Source: Sipunculus nudus (taxonomy: Eukaryota; Annelida; Sipuncula; Golfingiida; Sipunculidae). From it: 64,000 bases of DNA. Where the stretch lies: the NCBI GenBank assembly GCA_026874595.1, contig CM049309.1, positions 4,500,076 through 4,564,075 on the forward strand, given 5' to 3'. Positions within the stretch are counted from its first letter, which is position 1. Every line of letters starts with the position of its first letter. Positions 49,501 through 55,620 of the stretch are shown one piece after another. The translations under genes and the position numbers were made by a program. The notes beneath the pieces were generated by a model. The model was given only the letters and a program-made list of their open reading frames with translations, was not told where the DNA came from and searched no databases.

Positions 49501-52500
49501 CAACTGTGTCTTTGGACAACACCTACAGAAAATGATCTTTCAGTCTCTGACCTCGTCAGCTAATCTTTCTGCTGGTGAGACAGCCACAGAACGTTTTCTT
49601 CTTGTAATGCCTCTCTCAGATGCAGAACACCCATTGAATGTCACAAGTATGATCTCACAGCGTTGTGTTATTCAGGGTCAAACAACTGTACTCCATACAA
49701 GTTGAGTTAGTGTCCACTGCCACACATTAATTCTAATCAGTCACCTCAAACAGAGACACAGCAGCATATAGGTGTACTGCACAAAACTGGTGCCTGGGTT
49801 ATACTCCACCTACATTTCCCCAGCCTTCAGTATACATAAAATCTGACAGAAAACAAATTCCAGCATCACCTGGAATCTTTTACCATGCACAGATCATACA
49901 AAACATGTGGGAGAGCCTGACCTAAACTGAACTTGTTAAACGTAAATATCAAATCTATGTAGAAATTGTACAAAACACTCCCTCTAAAAGGTATTTTTAT
50001 ATACATGTAACAATGTAACAGATTTTTCTTTTGGAAATCATAATTACAACTGAAGGAAATGAGATAAGTATTATGACTCATTCTTATTTTACAGATTAAA
50101 AGATTAGAAACCAAAATGGAGCTTTCAGTCAGAGGAAGTACAGATTGTGTGGATCAAGTTGGCAGTATCCACAAGGATGGAGAAAAATGGTCTGCAGGGA
50201 AGTGTAAAAAGTGTAAATGTGAGGTAGGTACAGAGTGAACTGGTCTGTGGGGAAGTGTAAAAAGTGTAAATGTGAGGTAGGTACAGAGTGAACTGGTCTG
50301 TGGGGAAGTGTAAAAAGTGTAAATGTGAGGTAGGTACAGAGTGAACTGGTCTGTGGGGAAGTGTAAAAAGTGTAAATGTGAGGTCGGTACATAGTGAACT
50401 GGTCTGTGGGGAAGTGTAAAAAGTGTAAATGTGAGGTAGGTACAGAGTGAACTGGTCTTTTGGGAAGTGTAAAAAGTGTAAATGTGAGGCAGGTACATAG
50501 TGAACTGGTCTGCAGGGAAGTGTAAAAAGTGTAAATGTGAGGTAGGTACAGAGTGAACTGGTCTTTGGGGAAGTGTAAAAAGTGTAAATGTGAGGTAGGT
50601 ACATAGTGAACTGGTCTGTGGGGAAGTGTAAAAAGTGTAAATGTGAGGTAGGTACATAGTGAACTGGTCTGCGGTGAAGTGTAAAAAGTGTAAATGTGAG
50701 GTAGGTACATAGTGAACTGGTCTGTTAGGAAGTGTAAAAAGTGTAAATGTGAGGTAGGTACATAGTGAACTGGTCTGTGGGGAAGTGTAAAAAGTGTAAA
50801 TGTGAGGTAGGTACATAGTGAACTGGTCTGTGGGGAAGTGTAAAAAGTGTAAATGTGAGGTAGGTACATAGTGAACTGGTCTGCGGTGAAGTGTAAAAAG
50901 TGTAAATGTGAGGTAGGTGCAGAGTGAACTGGTCTGTTAGGAAGTGTAAAAAGTGTAAATGTGAGGTAGGTACATAGTGAACTGGTCTGCGGTGAAGTGT
51001 AAAAAGTGTAAATGTGAGGTAGGTACATAGTGAACTGGTCTGTGGGGAAGTGTAAAAAGTGTAAATGTGAGGTCGGTACATAGTGAACTGGTCTGTGGGG
51101 AAGTGTAAAAAGTGTAAATGTGAGGTAGGTACATAGTGAACTGGTCTGTGGGGAAGTGTAAAAAGTGTAAATGTGAGGCAGGTACATAGTGAACTGGTCT
51201 GTGGGGAAGTGTAAAAAGTGTAAATGTGAGGCAGGTACATAGTGAACTGGTCTGTGGGGAAGTGTAATAGTGTAAATGCGAGGTAGGTACATAGTGAACT
51301 GGTCTGTGGGGAAGTGTAAAAAGTGTAAATGCGAGGCAGGTACATAGTGAACTGGTCTGTGGGGAAGTGTAATAGTGTAAATGCGAGGTAGGTACATAGT
51401 GAACTGGTCTGTGGGGAAGTGTAAAAAGTGTAAATGTGAGGCAGGTACATAGTGAACTGGTCTGTGGGGAAGTGTAATAGTGTAAATGCGAGGTAGGTAC
51501 ATAGTGAACTGGTCTGTGGGGAAGTGTAAAAAGTGTAAATGTGAGGCAGGTACATAGTGAACTGGTCTGTGGGGAAGTGTAATAGTGTAAATGCGAGGTA
51601 GGTACATAGTGAACTGGTCTGTGGGGAAGTGTAAAAAGTGTAAATGCGAGGCAGGTACATAGTGAACTGGTCTGTGGGGAAGTGAAAAAGTGTAAATGCA
51701 AGGCAGGTACATCGTGAACTGGTCTGTGGGGAAGTGTAAAGAGTGTAAATGTGAGGCAGGTACATAGTATACTGGTCTGTGGGGAAGTGTAAAAAGTGTA
51801 AATGTGAGGCAGGTACATAGTGAACTGGTCTGTGGGGAAGTGTAATAGTGTAAATGTGAGGTAGGTACATAGTGAACTGGTCTGCGGTGAAGTGTAAAAA
51901 GTGTAAATGTGAGGTAGGTACATAGTGAACTGGTCTTTTGGGAAGTGTAAAAAGTGTAAATGTGAGGTAGGTACATAGTGAACTGGTCTGCAGGGAAGTG
52001 TAAAAAGTGTAAATGTGAGGTAGGTACATAGTGAACTGGTCTGTGGGGAAGTGTAAAAAGTGTAAATGTGAGGTAGGTACATAGTGAACTGGTCTGTGGG
52101 GAAGTGTAAAAAGTGTAAATGTGAGGTAGGTACAGAGTGAACTGGTCTTTTGGGAAGTGTAAAAAGTGTAAATGTGAGGTAGGTACATAGTGAACTGGTC
52201 TGCAGGGAAGTGTAAAAAGTGTAAATGTGAGGTAGGTACATAGTGAACTGGTCTGTGGGGAAGTGTAAAAAGTGTAAATGTGAGGTAGGTACATAGTGAA
52301 CTGGTCTGTGGGGAAGTGTAAAAAGTGTAAATGTGAGGTAGGTACAGAGTGAACTGGTCTGTTAGGAAGTGTAAAAAGTGTAAATGTGAGGTAGGTACAT
52401 AGTGAACTGGTCTGTGGGGAAGTGTAAAAAATGTAAATGTGAGGTAGGTACATAGTGAACTGGTCTGTGGGGAAGTGTAAAAAATGTAAATATGAGGTAG

Positions 52501-54061
52501 GTACATAGTGAACTGGTCTGTGGGGAAGTGTAAAAAGTGTAAATGTGAGGTAGGTACATAGTGAACTGGTCTGCGGTGAAGTGTAAAAAGTGTAAATGTG
52601 AGGTAGGTACATAGTGAACTGGTCTGTGGGGAAGTGTAAAAAGTGTAAATGTGAGGTAGGTACATAGTGAACTGGTCTGTGGGGAAGTGTAAAAAGTGTA
52701 AATGTGAGGTCGGTACATAGTGAACTGGTCTGTGGGGAAGTGTAAAAAGTGTAAATGTGAGGTTGGTACATAGTGAACTGGTCTGTGGGGAAGTGTAAAA
52801 AGTGTAAATGTGAGGTAGGTACATAGTGAACTGGTCTGTGGGGAAGTGTAAAAAGTGTAAATGCGAGGCAGGTACATAGTAAAATAGTTTTAGGTTTGAA
52901 TTTGGTGTGAAAACTATAAATAAGTAACCCTTGAAAACTGCTGAAAACAAATTAAGCTATAAAAAGTCCCCAAAAAATTTTAACTCCACAATTGTCTAAA
53001 CAAAGCAACTGAGCATACTGCAATATCATATCTCTCCACTTTCACTTATTTTAACATACAGTTTTTGCCTTGAAATACTTCCTACTTGTGTATTCATGAA
53101 TCTGTATGGCTATGTCCAAAAGATTTATGGTATAATGAACTGAGAAATAACAAGATAAAAGAAGTGGCTTCCATGGTCCAGGGCTGGAGAACAGGGCTCA
53201 GAGCTAAGAGATAGTGAGTTGAAATCTCAGGCAAAGTCTTGAAATTTTTCACAGTTCAGGCTACACCCAGGGTGAGCACTCTGCAGACTTAATTGGAAGA
53301 CAGCTATGTCTCACAAACTACTTGGGCTTAATAAGGAGCGGTGACATTATGCTCAAGTATTCGCTACACTAACCTCTGAGGAAACTGCAGTTACAGGTCC
53401 AGGGCTGGAGACCAGGGGATGCTGTCTGTGGAATTCCCCATGCATAATATTTGACCAATCACAATGCAGGTATCACCAGCACAATCGGATGTTCTTTGAG
53501 GTGCCGGTCAATTTGCACTGCAGTTGAAAGTGCTTTATAGCTTAGAGTTTTTTCCACCCCCTGTGATTTTACCTTTCCTAGCACAAACTAACTGGGTGTT
53601 TGACAGCTTGCCTAACCTGAAGAATCCTTCAATTTCTCACAGCATGTGAGTGGAAGGTCCCTGGGAGGTCATGCGATGTGTACAGAGTGTACAAATGAGT
53701 GTGCCTTTTGAGGGTCCCTCAGTGTTATGACCTAGCAATGGGAATGACATACACACAGGACTAGCAGGAGTGGTAGTCCAAGCCTGGTTGACATCAGGAT
53801 TATTGCATGTAAGCCCAATGTCACCAAAAATGAAAATAATTGAGAGATATTTTTTAAAAAAGAGTTTTTAAATTTTTTAACTATTTGGAATTTATTATAG
53901 AATTTTTGTTATTAATGATATTATTATATTATATAAATGTAAGTCTGACATAACTATTTTCATTTCAGAATGGCCAGATAGAATGTGACAGAGAAGTGTG
54001 TCCTCCAGTTAACTGTCCTTCACCTCAAGTTGTTCCTGGTGAATGCTGTCCAGTTTGCTGA
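19407..54061 (+). CDS. PXDN: Peroxidasin (partial at the 5' side), 15 exons
   Basis: This is a secreted haem peroxidase of the extracellular matrix. In animals peroxidasin makes hypobromous acid, which forms sulfilimine cross-links in collagen IV of basement membranes. The exons encode, in order: LRR C-terminal cap, four Ig domains, peroxidase domain, coiled coil and VWC domain ending in CCPVC and a stop. All 15 exons have AG/GT borders and compatible phases, giving 3955 nt, or 1317 codons plus stop. The distal Asp-His, catalytic Arg and proximal His of animal haem peroxidases are present. Signal peptide, LRR N-cap and LRR repeats are missing and probably lie upstream or went unrecognised. 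Introns are loaded with Helentron-like, LINE and MITE insertions, and two exons have their donor ends tandemly amplified. The family call is firm; exact expression and isoforms are unknown. Confidence 0.95.
19707..20506 (+). mobile_element. Helentron-like element, family C (800 bp)
   Basis: It starts TTTTTATGCCCCCGCCAC and folds back on itself (TGCCCC..GCCAC-AAA-GTGGC..GGGGCA). It ends with GGTGGGGGCATTC, the perfect 6-bp-stem hairpin GTGTCG-TTC-CGACAC (20486-20500), then AT and CTAG (20503-20506). Inside are four diverged modules of about 180 bp, each with a GGGCAGATAATGACCAGTTA-type word and a GTTGACCTACTTTTGA word. It lies in the intron 140 bp after the LRR-cap exon. No coding capacity is seen. 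Confidence 0.75.
20507..23221. other. Intron sequence, nothing recognised
   Basis: This is the rest of the first visible peroxidasin intron. It is AT-rich with only short chance open frames (for example 21467-21763). About 22195-22700 has phrases such as TAAGACTGCC..AAAAACAA..GCACTAAAATC reminiscent of an old family D copy, but I could not define its ends. Confidence 0.5.
23222..23339 (+). CDS. PXDN: Peroxidasin exon: Ig domain 1, first half
   Basis: It encodes [20 protein letters not shown], then [18 protein letters not shown]. This is the B-strand Cys and C-strand Trp of an I-set Ig domain, with the GxPxPxIxW signature. The acceptor is TTATTTGCAG and the donor GTGAGT. The exon ends in phase 2 (AA), and the next exon supplies C to make Asn. 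Splitting an Ig domain after the C-strand Trp is normal for peroxidasin genes. Confidence 0.93.
23498..27692 (+). mobile_element. Family D element, copy 2, interrupted by family A copy 2
   Basis: The 5' end TTTTTAGCTCAGCTGAC has the same fold-back as 2562. The 3' end at 27661-27692 has AGCTGAGCG, the imperfect palindrome GATCCATAGGTC and CCTTG. Without the nested 24509-26118 segment it is about 2.59 kb and tracks copy 1 along its whole length, including the block around 26640-27640 that matches 4140-5150 nearly base for base. It lies in the intron splitting Ig domain 1, in gene orientation. Confidence 0.8.
24509..26118 (+). mobile_element. Helentron-like element, family A copy 2
   Basis: It begins TTGTATCGCCAGACATAGTC (5' fold-back, then ACTATG and a CCG tract at about 24557-24575). 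It ends with GTCTGGGGATACT, the hairpin GGCACC-TGC-GGTGCC and CTAG (26115-26118). The related empty site at about 3600-3625 (GTAATTGTTTTAAG) shows where it entered the family D host. The inside has four tandem modules of about 326 bp, each ending in GGTGGCGCCACC (24839, 25165, 25491) or a decayed version (about 25814). Confidence 0.8.
27960..28235 (-). mobile_element. 3' fragment of a CR1/L2-type LINE, pseudogenised
   Basis: On the - strand the segment near 28095-28225 reads as [20 protein letters not shown] followed by LKTYLF. This is the conserved tail found just after the reverse transcriptase in many CR1/L2-like LINEs (LWNxLPxxLRxxxSLxxFKxxLKTxLF). It is followed by AAATGCGC and a TTGCGCTATATAAG word near the 3' end, also typical. 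The rest of the element is missing. The reading is mine from the reverse complement. Confidence 0.55.
28236..29193. other. Intron sequence, nothing recognised
   Basis: There are two short + strand open frames (28374-28607, 28736-28942) with Cys residues but no domain and no fit to peroxidasin. They are probably chance. The region ends at the next Helentron-like element. Confidence 0.5.
29194..31800 (+). mobile_element. Helentron-like element, family A copy 3, with expanded 289-bp array
   Basis: It begins TTGTATCCCCAGAC with the same 5' fold-back, ACTATG and CCG tract as copy 1. It ends GTCTGGGGATACT, hairpin GGCACC-TGC-GGTGCC (about 31773-31787) and CTAG at 31797-31800. After one GGTGGCGCCACC module (29521-29532) it carries about seven tandem 289-bp modules. 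Each contains the perfect word AGGTCAAAGGTCAAGGTCA, starting at 29856, 30146, 30435, 30723, 31012, 31300 and 31589. Copy 1 has only about three decayed modules. Open frames of about 67 codons recurring every 288-289 bp are by-products of the array. Confidence 0.82.
31801..32563. other. Intron sequence, nothing recognised
   Basis: AT-rich and unique, ending in the acceptor CAGTTTGTTGCAG of the next peroxidasin exon. The open frame at 32391-32744 begins here but is only real from 32564. Confidence 0.5.
32564..32736 (+). CDS. PXDN: Peroxidasin exon: Ig domain 1, second half
   Basis: It encodes [17 protein letters not shown], then [20 protein letters not shown] and ending YQGDP. The DxGxYxC motif supplies the second Ig cysteine. 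The exon starts with C, completing the Asn codon of the previous exon, and ends in phase 1 before GTAGGT. It is the partner half of 23222-23339, although 9.2 kb of intron filled with mobile elements separates them. Confidence 0.94.
33101..33109 (+). CDS. PXDN: Candidate 9-nt microexon of peroxidasin
   Basis: The nine bases GGGTGCCAG are flanked by a good acceptor (TATGTTGCAG) and a strong donor (GTGAGT). Both neighbouring exon junctions are phase 1 and nine is a multiple of three, so inclusion keeps the frame and adds Gly-Val-Pro in the hinge between Ig1 and Ig2. The main exon ends YQGDP and the next starts VPTELL, so the insert would double a VP motif. Without transcripts this could be coincidence. 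Confidence 0.35.
33268..33965 (+). pseudogene. 5'-truncated CR1/L2-like LINE
   Basis: It encodes, with in-frame stops, [32 protein letters not shown] and [17 protein letters not shown] followed by [10 protein letters not shown]. These are the ordered C-terminal blocks downstream of the reverse transcriptase in CR1/L2-type LINEs. A TTACGCTTTACAAAATAAA word and a short ATT repeat at 33930-33965 form the 3' tail. Stops interrupt it near 33430 and 33460. It sits in the Ig1/Ig2 intron in gene orientation. Confidence 0.8.
34089..34358 (+). CDS. PXDN: Peroxidasin exon: Ig domain 2 (complete)
   Basis: It encodes a whole I-set Ig domain in one exon: [58 protein letters not shown] and AVARVLVQ. The two cysteines (LEC, YTC), the core Trp and DRGRYTC are all present. 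Acceptor CATTGCAG, donor GTATGA. Phase 1 at both ends, as expected for a shuffled Ig exon. Confidence 0.96.
34640..34756 (+). CDS. PXDN: Peroxidasin exon: Ig domain 3, first half
   Basis: It encodes [20 protein letters not shown], then [19 protein letters not shown], giving the first Cys and core Trp. The acceptor is GGTTTCAG and the donor the slightly weak GTCAGT. Phase 1 at both ends. It pairs with 37331-37489, 2.6 kb away. Confidence 0.93.
35102..37227 (+). mobile_element. Family D element, copy 3 (possibly a double 5' end)
   Basis: A diverged 5' end TTTTTAGCTCACCTGAGTG at 35102 is followed after 270 bp by a better one at 35372 (TTAGCTCAGCTGACTATAAG). The 3' end is AGCTGAGCG, the perfect palindrome GACCCATGGGTC and CCTTGTT at about 37200-37230. 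This is either one element with a duplicated head or a newer copy inside an older one. The inside is AT-rich and non-coding. It lies within the Ig3 intron in gene orientation, ending about 100 bp before the Ig3b exon. Confidence 0.7.
37331..37489 (+). CDS. PXDN: Peroxidasin exon: Ig domain 3, second half
   Basis: It encodes [20 protein letters not shown], then [14 protein letters not shown] and [10 protein letters not shown]. The second Ig Cys is present, but the usual Tyr two residues before it is Val (EVEC instead of YxC). Acceptor TCTCTTGCAG, donor GTAATT. Phase 1 at both ends. Its last 50 bases plus donor are duplicated downstream (see the repeat at 37437-37655). Confidence 0.94.
37437..37655 (+). 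repeat. Tandem duplication of Ig3b exon end plus splice donor (2.5 copies)
   Basis: The unit runs from the exonic AGAGCAGGA through the donor GTAATT to an intronic A run, with a period of 88-89 bp. Copy 1 is partly exonic (37441 on), copy 2 starts at 37529 and copy 3 at 37618. Copy 3 has lost about 35 internal bases but keeps the donor. Donor words lie at 37490, 37578 and 37631. Copies 1 and 2 differ by a few substitutions and a short insertion. Confidence 0.92.
37970..38552. mobile_element. hAT-like non-autonomous DNA element (583 bp)
   Basis: The ends are inverted: TAGTGGTGGG at the left, CCCACCACTA at the right, with further inner matches (GATCATCGA, GATGATCGAT, CCGACT/AGTCGG). The flanks are a perfect 8-bp target duplication, TAATAAAT (37962-37969 and 38553-38560). 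An 8-bp duplication and this type of end are features of hAT elements. No transposase is present. Confidence 0.85.
38844..41288 (+). mobile_element. Family D-like element, copy 4 (divergent subfamily)
   Basis: It starts TTTTTAGCTCAGCTGAC with the hairpin partly decayed (TTTCAGTCATGCTGGGCTATAG). It ends AGCTGAGCG, GACCCATGGGTC and ACTTGTT at about 41258-41288. Unlike copies 1-3 the interior has AAGGTCAAAGGTCAAGG words (perfect at 39182-39200) and modules of about 140 bp with ACATCTTTGAAAAG and TTTCACATA, like family A. It looks like a mosaic of D ends and A-type modules. It lies in the Ig3/Ig4 intron. Confidence 0.65.
41325..41493. mobile_element. Possible pogo-like MITE abutting the Ig4 splice acceptor
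   Basis: GGTGGAACCTGTCTGATCC at the left and AACCAGGTATCACTGTA at the right resemble the ends of pogo-type MITEs (TACAGTnnnACCT...). The internal TTATAAAACCACTTGTCTG and TTTATAAAACCAGTGCATTA repeat a phrase. The right end stops about 14 bases before the Ig4 exon. The ends are imperfect, so confidence is low. Confidence 0.35.
41508..41774 (+). CDS. PXDN: Peroxidasin exon: Ig domain 4 (complete)
   Basis: It encodes a whole I-set Ig domain: [55 protein letters not shown] and TANVTVL. Both cysteines, the core Trp and DEQGIYTC are in place. Acceptor ATTGTTACAG, donor GTGAGT. Phase 1 at both ends. Confidence 0.96.
41775..42619. other. Intron, nothing recognised apart from an AT repeat
   Basis: AT-rich unique sequence with a short (AT)n run at about 42546-42562. 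No mobile element ends were found. Confidence 0.5.
42620..42883 (+). CDS. PXDN: Peroxidasin exon: linker into the peroxidase domain
   Basis: It encodes [20 protein letters not shown], then [31 protein letters not shown] and MVNVTE. This helical segment between Ig4 and the catalytic domain is characteristic of peroxidasin (the [11 protein letters not shown] block). The acceptor is ACTTATAG. The donor GTCATT is weak but phase 1 fits the next exon exactly. Confidence 0.92.
43157..43260. repeat. Two-copy tandem repeat of about 51 bp in an intron
   Basis: TATGACATG(C/T)(A/G)GAGACATC followed by TTCAGG and AAAACTAAAACA occurs twice in a row. Simple local duplication. Confidence 0.7.
43488..43740 (+). 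mobile_element. tRNA-derived SINE, 5' part
   Basis: TAGCCTAGTAGTTAAGGC has an A-box pattern and GGTTCAAACCCC, about 45 bases later, is a good B box. Together they form the tRNA-like head of a SINE. It does not fold as a working tRNA (no clear acceptor stem). The 3' border is not defined. Confidence 0.6.
43884..44117 (+). CDS. PXDN: Peroxidasin exon: start of the haem peroxidase domain
   Basis: It encodes [47 protein letters not shown] and [20 protein letters not shown]. The C..YHxKYRxxDGxCNNLxxPxWG block is the conserved opening of animal haem peroxidases. Acceptor TTTTATTTGTAG, donor GTGAGT. Phase 1 at both ends. Confidence 0.96.
44170..44300. repeat. Two-copy tandem repeat of about 60 bp in an intron
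   Basis: The phrases CCTCTTG(T/C)AATA, TAAACTGTTGAAA and GGTTTAAAAATAC occur twice in the same order. A local duplication, not including any exon. Confidence 0.65.
44718..46004 (+). CDS. PXDN: Peroxidasin exon: catalytic core of the haem peroxidase
   Basis: This 1287-nt exon encodes most of the catalytic domain. [16 protein letters not shown] carries the distal Asp-His pair (Asp at 44855, His at 44858). [15 protein letters not shown] carries the catalytic Arg (45434-45436). [11 protein letters not shown] carries the proximal haem-ligand His (45599-45601). [18 protein letters not shown] is the family signature near the end. All residues needed for haem binding and peroxide cleavage appear intact. 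It begins [11 protein letters not shown] after GTTTCAG and ends in phase 1 at GTGAGA. The single large exon contrasts with the small exons around it. Confidence 0.97.
46377..46542. mobile_element. Short MITE with pogo/Tc1-like ends
   Basis: The left end ACAGTAAAACCTCTAAATTA is matched inverted by GAGAGGATTTACTATA at the right. The interior includes GGTGGTCATATAAAGTG and GAGGTGGTTGCTAAAAAGAG. About 165 bp, non-coding, in the intron after the catalytic exon. Confidence 0.6.
46632..46749 (+). CDS. PXDN: Peroxidasin exon: peroxidase domain, GGVAE block
   Basis: It encodes [20 protein letters not shown], then [18 protein letters not shown]. NIDLxVGGxxE...GPTFxCxxxxQFxRxRDGDRFW is highly conserved in animal haem peroxidases. 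The exon ends in phase 2 (AG) before GTCTGA, and the next exon supplies G to make Arg. Confidence 0.96.
47355..47563 (+). CDS. PXDN: Peroxidasin exon: end of the peroxidase domain
   Basis: It encodes [39 protein letters not shown] and [18 protein letters not shown]...QL..I......R.ICDN is the closing block of the domain. Acceptor ATTGTGCAG, strong donor GTAAGC. Phase 2 in, phase 1 out. Confidence 0.96.
48326..48681 (+). CDS. PXDN: Peroxidasin exon: linker and coiled-coil start
   Basis: It encodes [19 protein letters not shown], a low-complexity Pro/Gln/Asp-rich linker of about 60 residues, then [20 protein letters not shown]. The last part is a heptad-patterned coiled coil, the region that assembles peroxidasin into trimers in studied animals. 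FGRR corresponds to the place where vertebrate peroxidasin has a basic cleavage site; whether it is cut here is unknown. Ends in phase 0 before GTGAGC. Confidence 0.93.
48682..50094. other. Intron, nothing recognised
   Basis: 1.4 kb without mobile-element ends or tandem repeats, ending in the acceptor ATTTTACAG at 50094. Confidence 0.6.
50095..50223 (+). CDS. PXDN: Peroxidasin exon: coiled-coil end and first half of the VWC domain
   Basis: It encodes [10 protein letters not shown] (end of the coiled coil), [16 protein letters not shown], then [11 protein letters not shown], the CxxCxC centre of a von Willebrand factor C domain. Phase 0 at both ends. The donor is GAG|GTAGGT at 50224. The last 36 bases of the exon and the donor are the founder of the 53-bp array that fills the next 2.7 kb. 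Confidence 0.95.
50188..52880 (+). repeat. 53-bp minisatellite made of the VWC exon end plus its splice donor, 51 units
   Basis: Each unit has the form tggtctgtggggaagtgtaa, then aaagtgtaaatgtgag, then the donor gtaggtac and atagtgaac. Unit 1 is the genuine exon end (50188-50223) and donor; I count 50 further units, all intronic. Most carry GAG|GTAGGT. Others have GTCGGT, GTTGGT, or GC at the donor (GAG|GCAGGT). From about 51230 to 51660 units alternate between 51-bp (GTGTAATAGTG, donor GT) and 53-bp (donor mostly GC) forms. Because 53 is not a multiple of three and the reverse strand lacks stops, spurious frames of up to 880 codons appear on the - strand. Confidence 0.97.
52881..53968. other. 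Rest of the VWC intron
   Basis: Unique AT-rich DNA. The phrases AGGGCTGGAGA(A/C)CAGGG at about 53182 and 53402 suggest one old local duplication. It ends in the acceptor TTTTCATTTCAG at 53968. Confidence 0.6.
53969..54061 (+). CDS. PXDN: Peroxidasin last coding exon: second half of the VWC domain
   Basis: It encodes [16 protein letters not shown], then [10 protein letters not shown] and a TGA stop at 54059-54061. CPPxxC...GECCPVC is the standard VWC ending. Phase 0 entry fits the end of the exon at 50095. The protein ends directly after the domain, without the short basic tail seen in some relatives. Confidence 0.95.
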   Translation, partial: NGQIECDREVCPPVNCPSPQVVPGECCPVC

Positions 54062-54561
54062 TACAGAAGCTGTCGTAGCAGCTCTCAGTCCCAGCCAGCC
54101 AGTCACACTAGGAGAGTCAAAAGTGTAAACATGCAAAACTGAGACCCATCTCAGATGATACAGTCTTCACATGGGTGAATGTGTAATAGGGGTCAGTCAG
54201 TTTAAACATGAGAGGGTACTGGGTGTTAGCAGTCACATTTTATTGTGATGATATGACATTGAAAGATGTTCAATATATTGTTCTTTTCTCAAAATGCCAG
54301 TCTTGTGTTTTACTAAGTTGCAGGCTCACATTTTTACATGTTTCATATTTTCCTATGTCATTATAATATTGTACTTAGTTCATCAGTGAAACTAGGCAGT
54401 ATTTAGTATTTTCATGCATTCAGTTGTATGTAGCATGTTTGTGCAGATAACCTATGTAGGACCATGAGACTGTATGAATCTCTATTCAATGTTTAGATTT
54501 TCTTCCCAAATGTATGAATATGAGATTTAGTCAGCACTTAGTACTTGGTGTATCATCTTTT
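54062..54561 (+). other. PXDN: Peroxidasin 3' UTR (probable)
   Basis: Sequence directly after the stop. There is no AATAAA in this stretch. The first ATTAAA words occur inside the minisatellite that follows, so the transcript end is not determined. Confidence 0.5.
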
Positions 54562-55487
54562 TGTTATCTGATCAGTAGGAACTATTGAAATGTTATCTGA
54601 TCAGTAGGAACCATAAAATGTTATCTGATCAGTAGGAACTATTAAAATGTTATCTGATCAGTAGGAACCATACAATGTTATGTGATCAGTAGGAACTATT
54701 TAAATGTTATCTGATCAGTAGGAACCATACAATGTTATGTGATCAGTAGGAACTATTAAAATGTTATCTGATCAGTAGGAACCATAAAATGTTATGTAAT
54801 CAGTAGGAACTATTAAAATGTTATCTGATCAGTAGGAATCATAAAATGTTATCTGATCAGTAGGAACCATTAAAATGTTATCTGATCAGTAGGAACTATT
54901 AAAATGTTATCTGATCAGTAGGAACTATTAAAATGTTATCTGATCAGTAGAAACCATAAAATGTTATGTGATCAGTAGGAACTATTAAAATGTTATCTGA
55001 TCAGTAGGAACCATAAAATGTTATGTGATCAGTAGGAACCAGAAGCGGATCCAGGGGGGGGGGTCCAGGGGGTCCGGACCCCCCCCCCCTTTTTCACCCG
55101 AAGCAACCTTTTTTAAGGTGTTTTAGACGTAATTTTGCGGCCTGGACCCCCCCTTTTCCAGACGTGATGACCTTTTTTTTAGGATTTTCATTAGTCCTCC
55201 TGGGTTGGACCCCCCCTTTTCATAAATCCTGGATCCGCCCCTGGGAACTATTAAAATGTTATCTGATCAGTAGGAACCATGAAATGTTATGTGATCAGTA
55301 GGAACTATTAAAATGTTATCTGATCAGTAGGAACTATTAAAATGTTATCTGATCAGTAGGAACCATAAAATGTTATCTGATCAGTAGGAACCATAAAATG
55401 ATATGTGATCAGTAGGAACTATTAAAATGTTATCTGATCAGTAGGAACTATTAAAATGTTATCTGATCAGTTGGAACTATTCAAATG
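54562..55487. repeat. 28/29-bp minisatellite downstream of the peroxidasin stop, about 25 copies
   Basis: Units of the form ATGTTATCTGATCAGTAGG plus AACTATTAAA or AACCATAAA, often alternating. It is split at 55040-55243 by a small transposon. Each unit contains the palindrome CTGATCAG, and every AACTATTAAA unit carries the hexamer ATTAAA, a weak polyadenylation signal in animals. Confidence 0.93.
55040..55243. mobile_element. 204-bp MITE inside the minisatellite
   Basis: The inverted ends are CAGAAGCGGATCCAGG at the left and CCTGGATCCGCCCCTG at the right. The flanks share GGAAC (55035-55039 and 55244-55248), a possible 5-bp target duplication. The inside has several poly-C/poly-G runs and CCCCCCTTTT repeats. 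The ends resemble hAT-type MITEs, but an 8-bp duplication is not seen. Confidence 0.75.
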
Positions 55488-55620
55488 GTGTATACTTGAA
55501 TGGGACTGTAGACATAATATGTTCAAGATTGGTAGGGTCATATGATTTACATGCACAATTTTTTTATAGATATATACATTGACAAATTGTCACAGGTACC
55601 AATTTGGTAGAATTCTTTGG

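Noticed and set aside
51200-51800. Cassette mini-exons formed from CTGCAG acceptor-like words and the repeated donors
   Set aside because: The pieces would be 26 bases long and shift the frame, and acceptor context (pyrimidine tract) is absent in the units.
50125-52950. Very long - strand open frames (up to 880 codons, repeating [20 protein letters not shown]-like units)
   Set aside because: They are the reverse strand of the 53-bp minisatellite. The 53-residue protein period equals three 53-bp units read in rotating frames, and similar frames are open in parallel. Not a gene.
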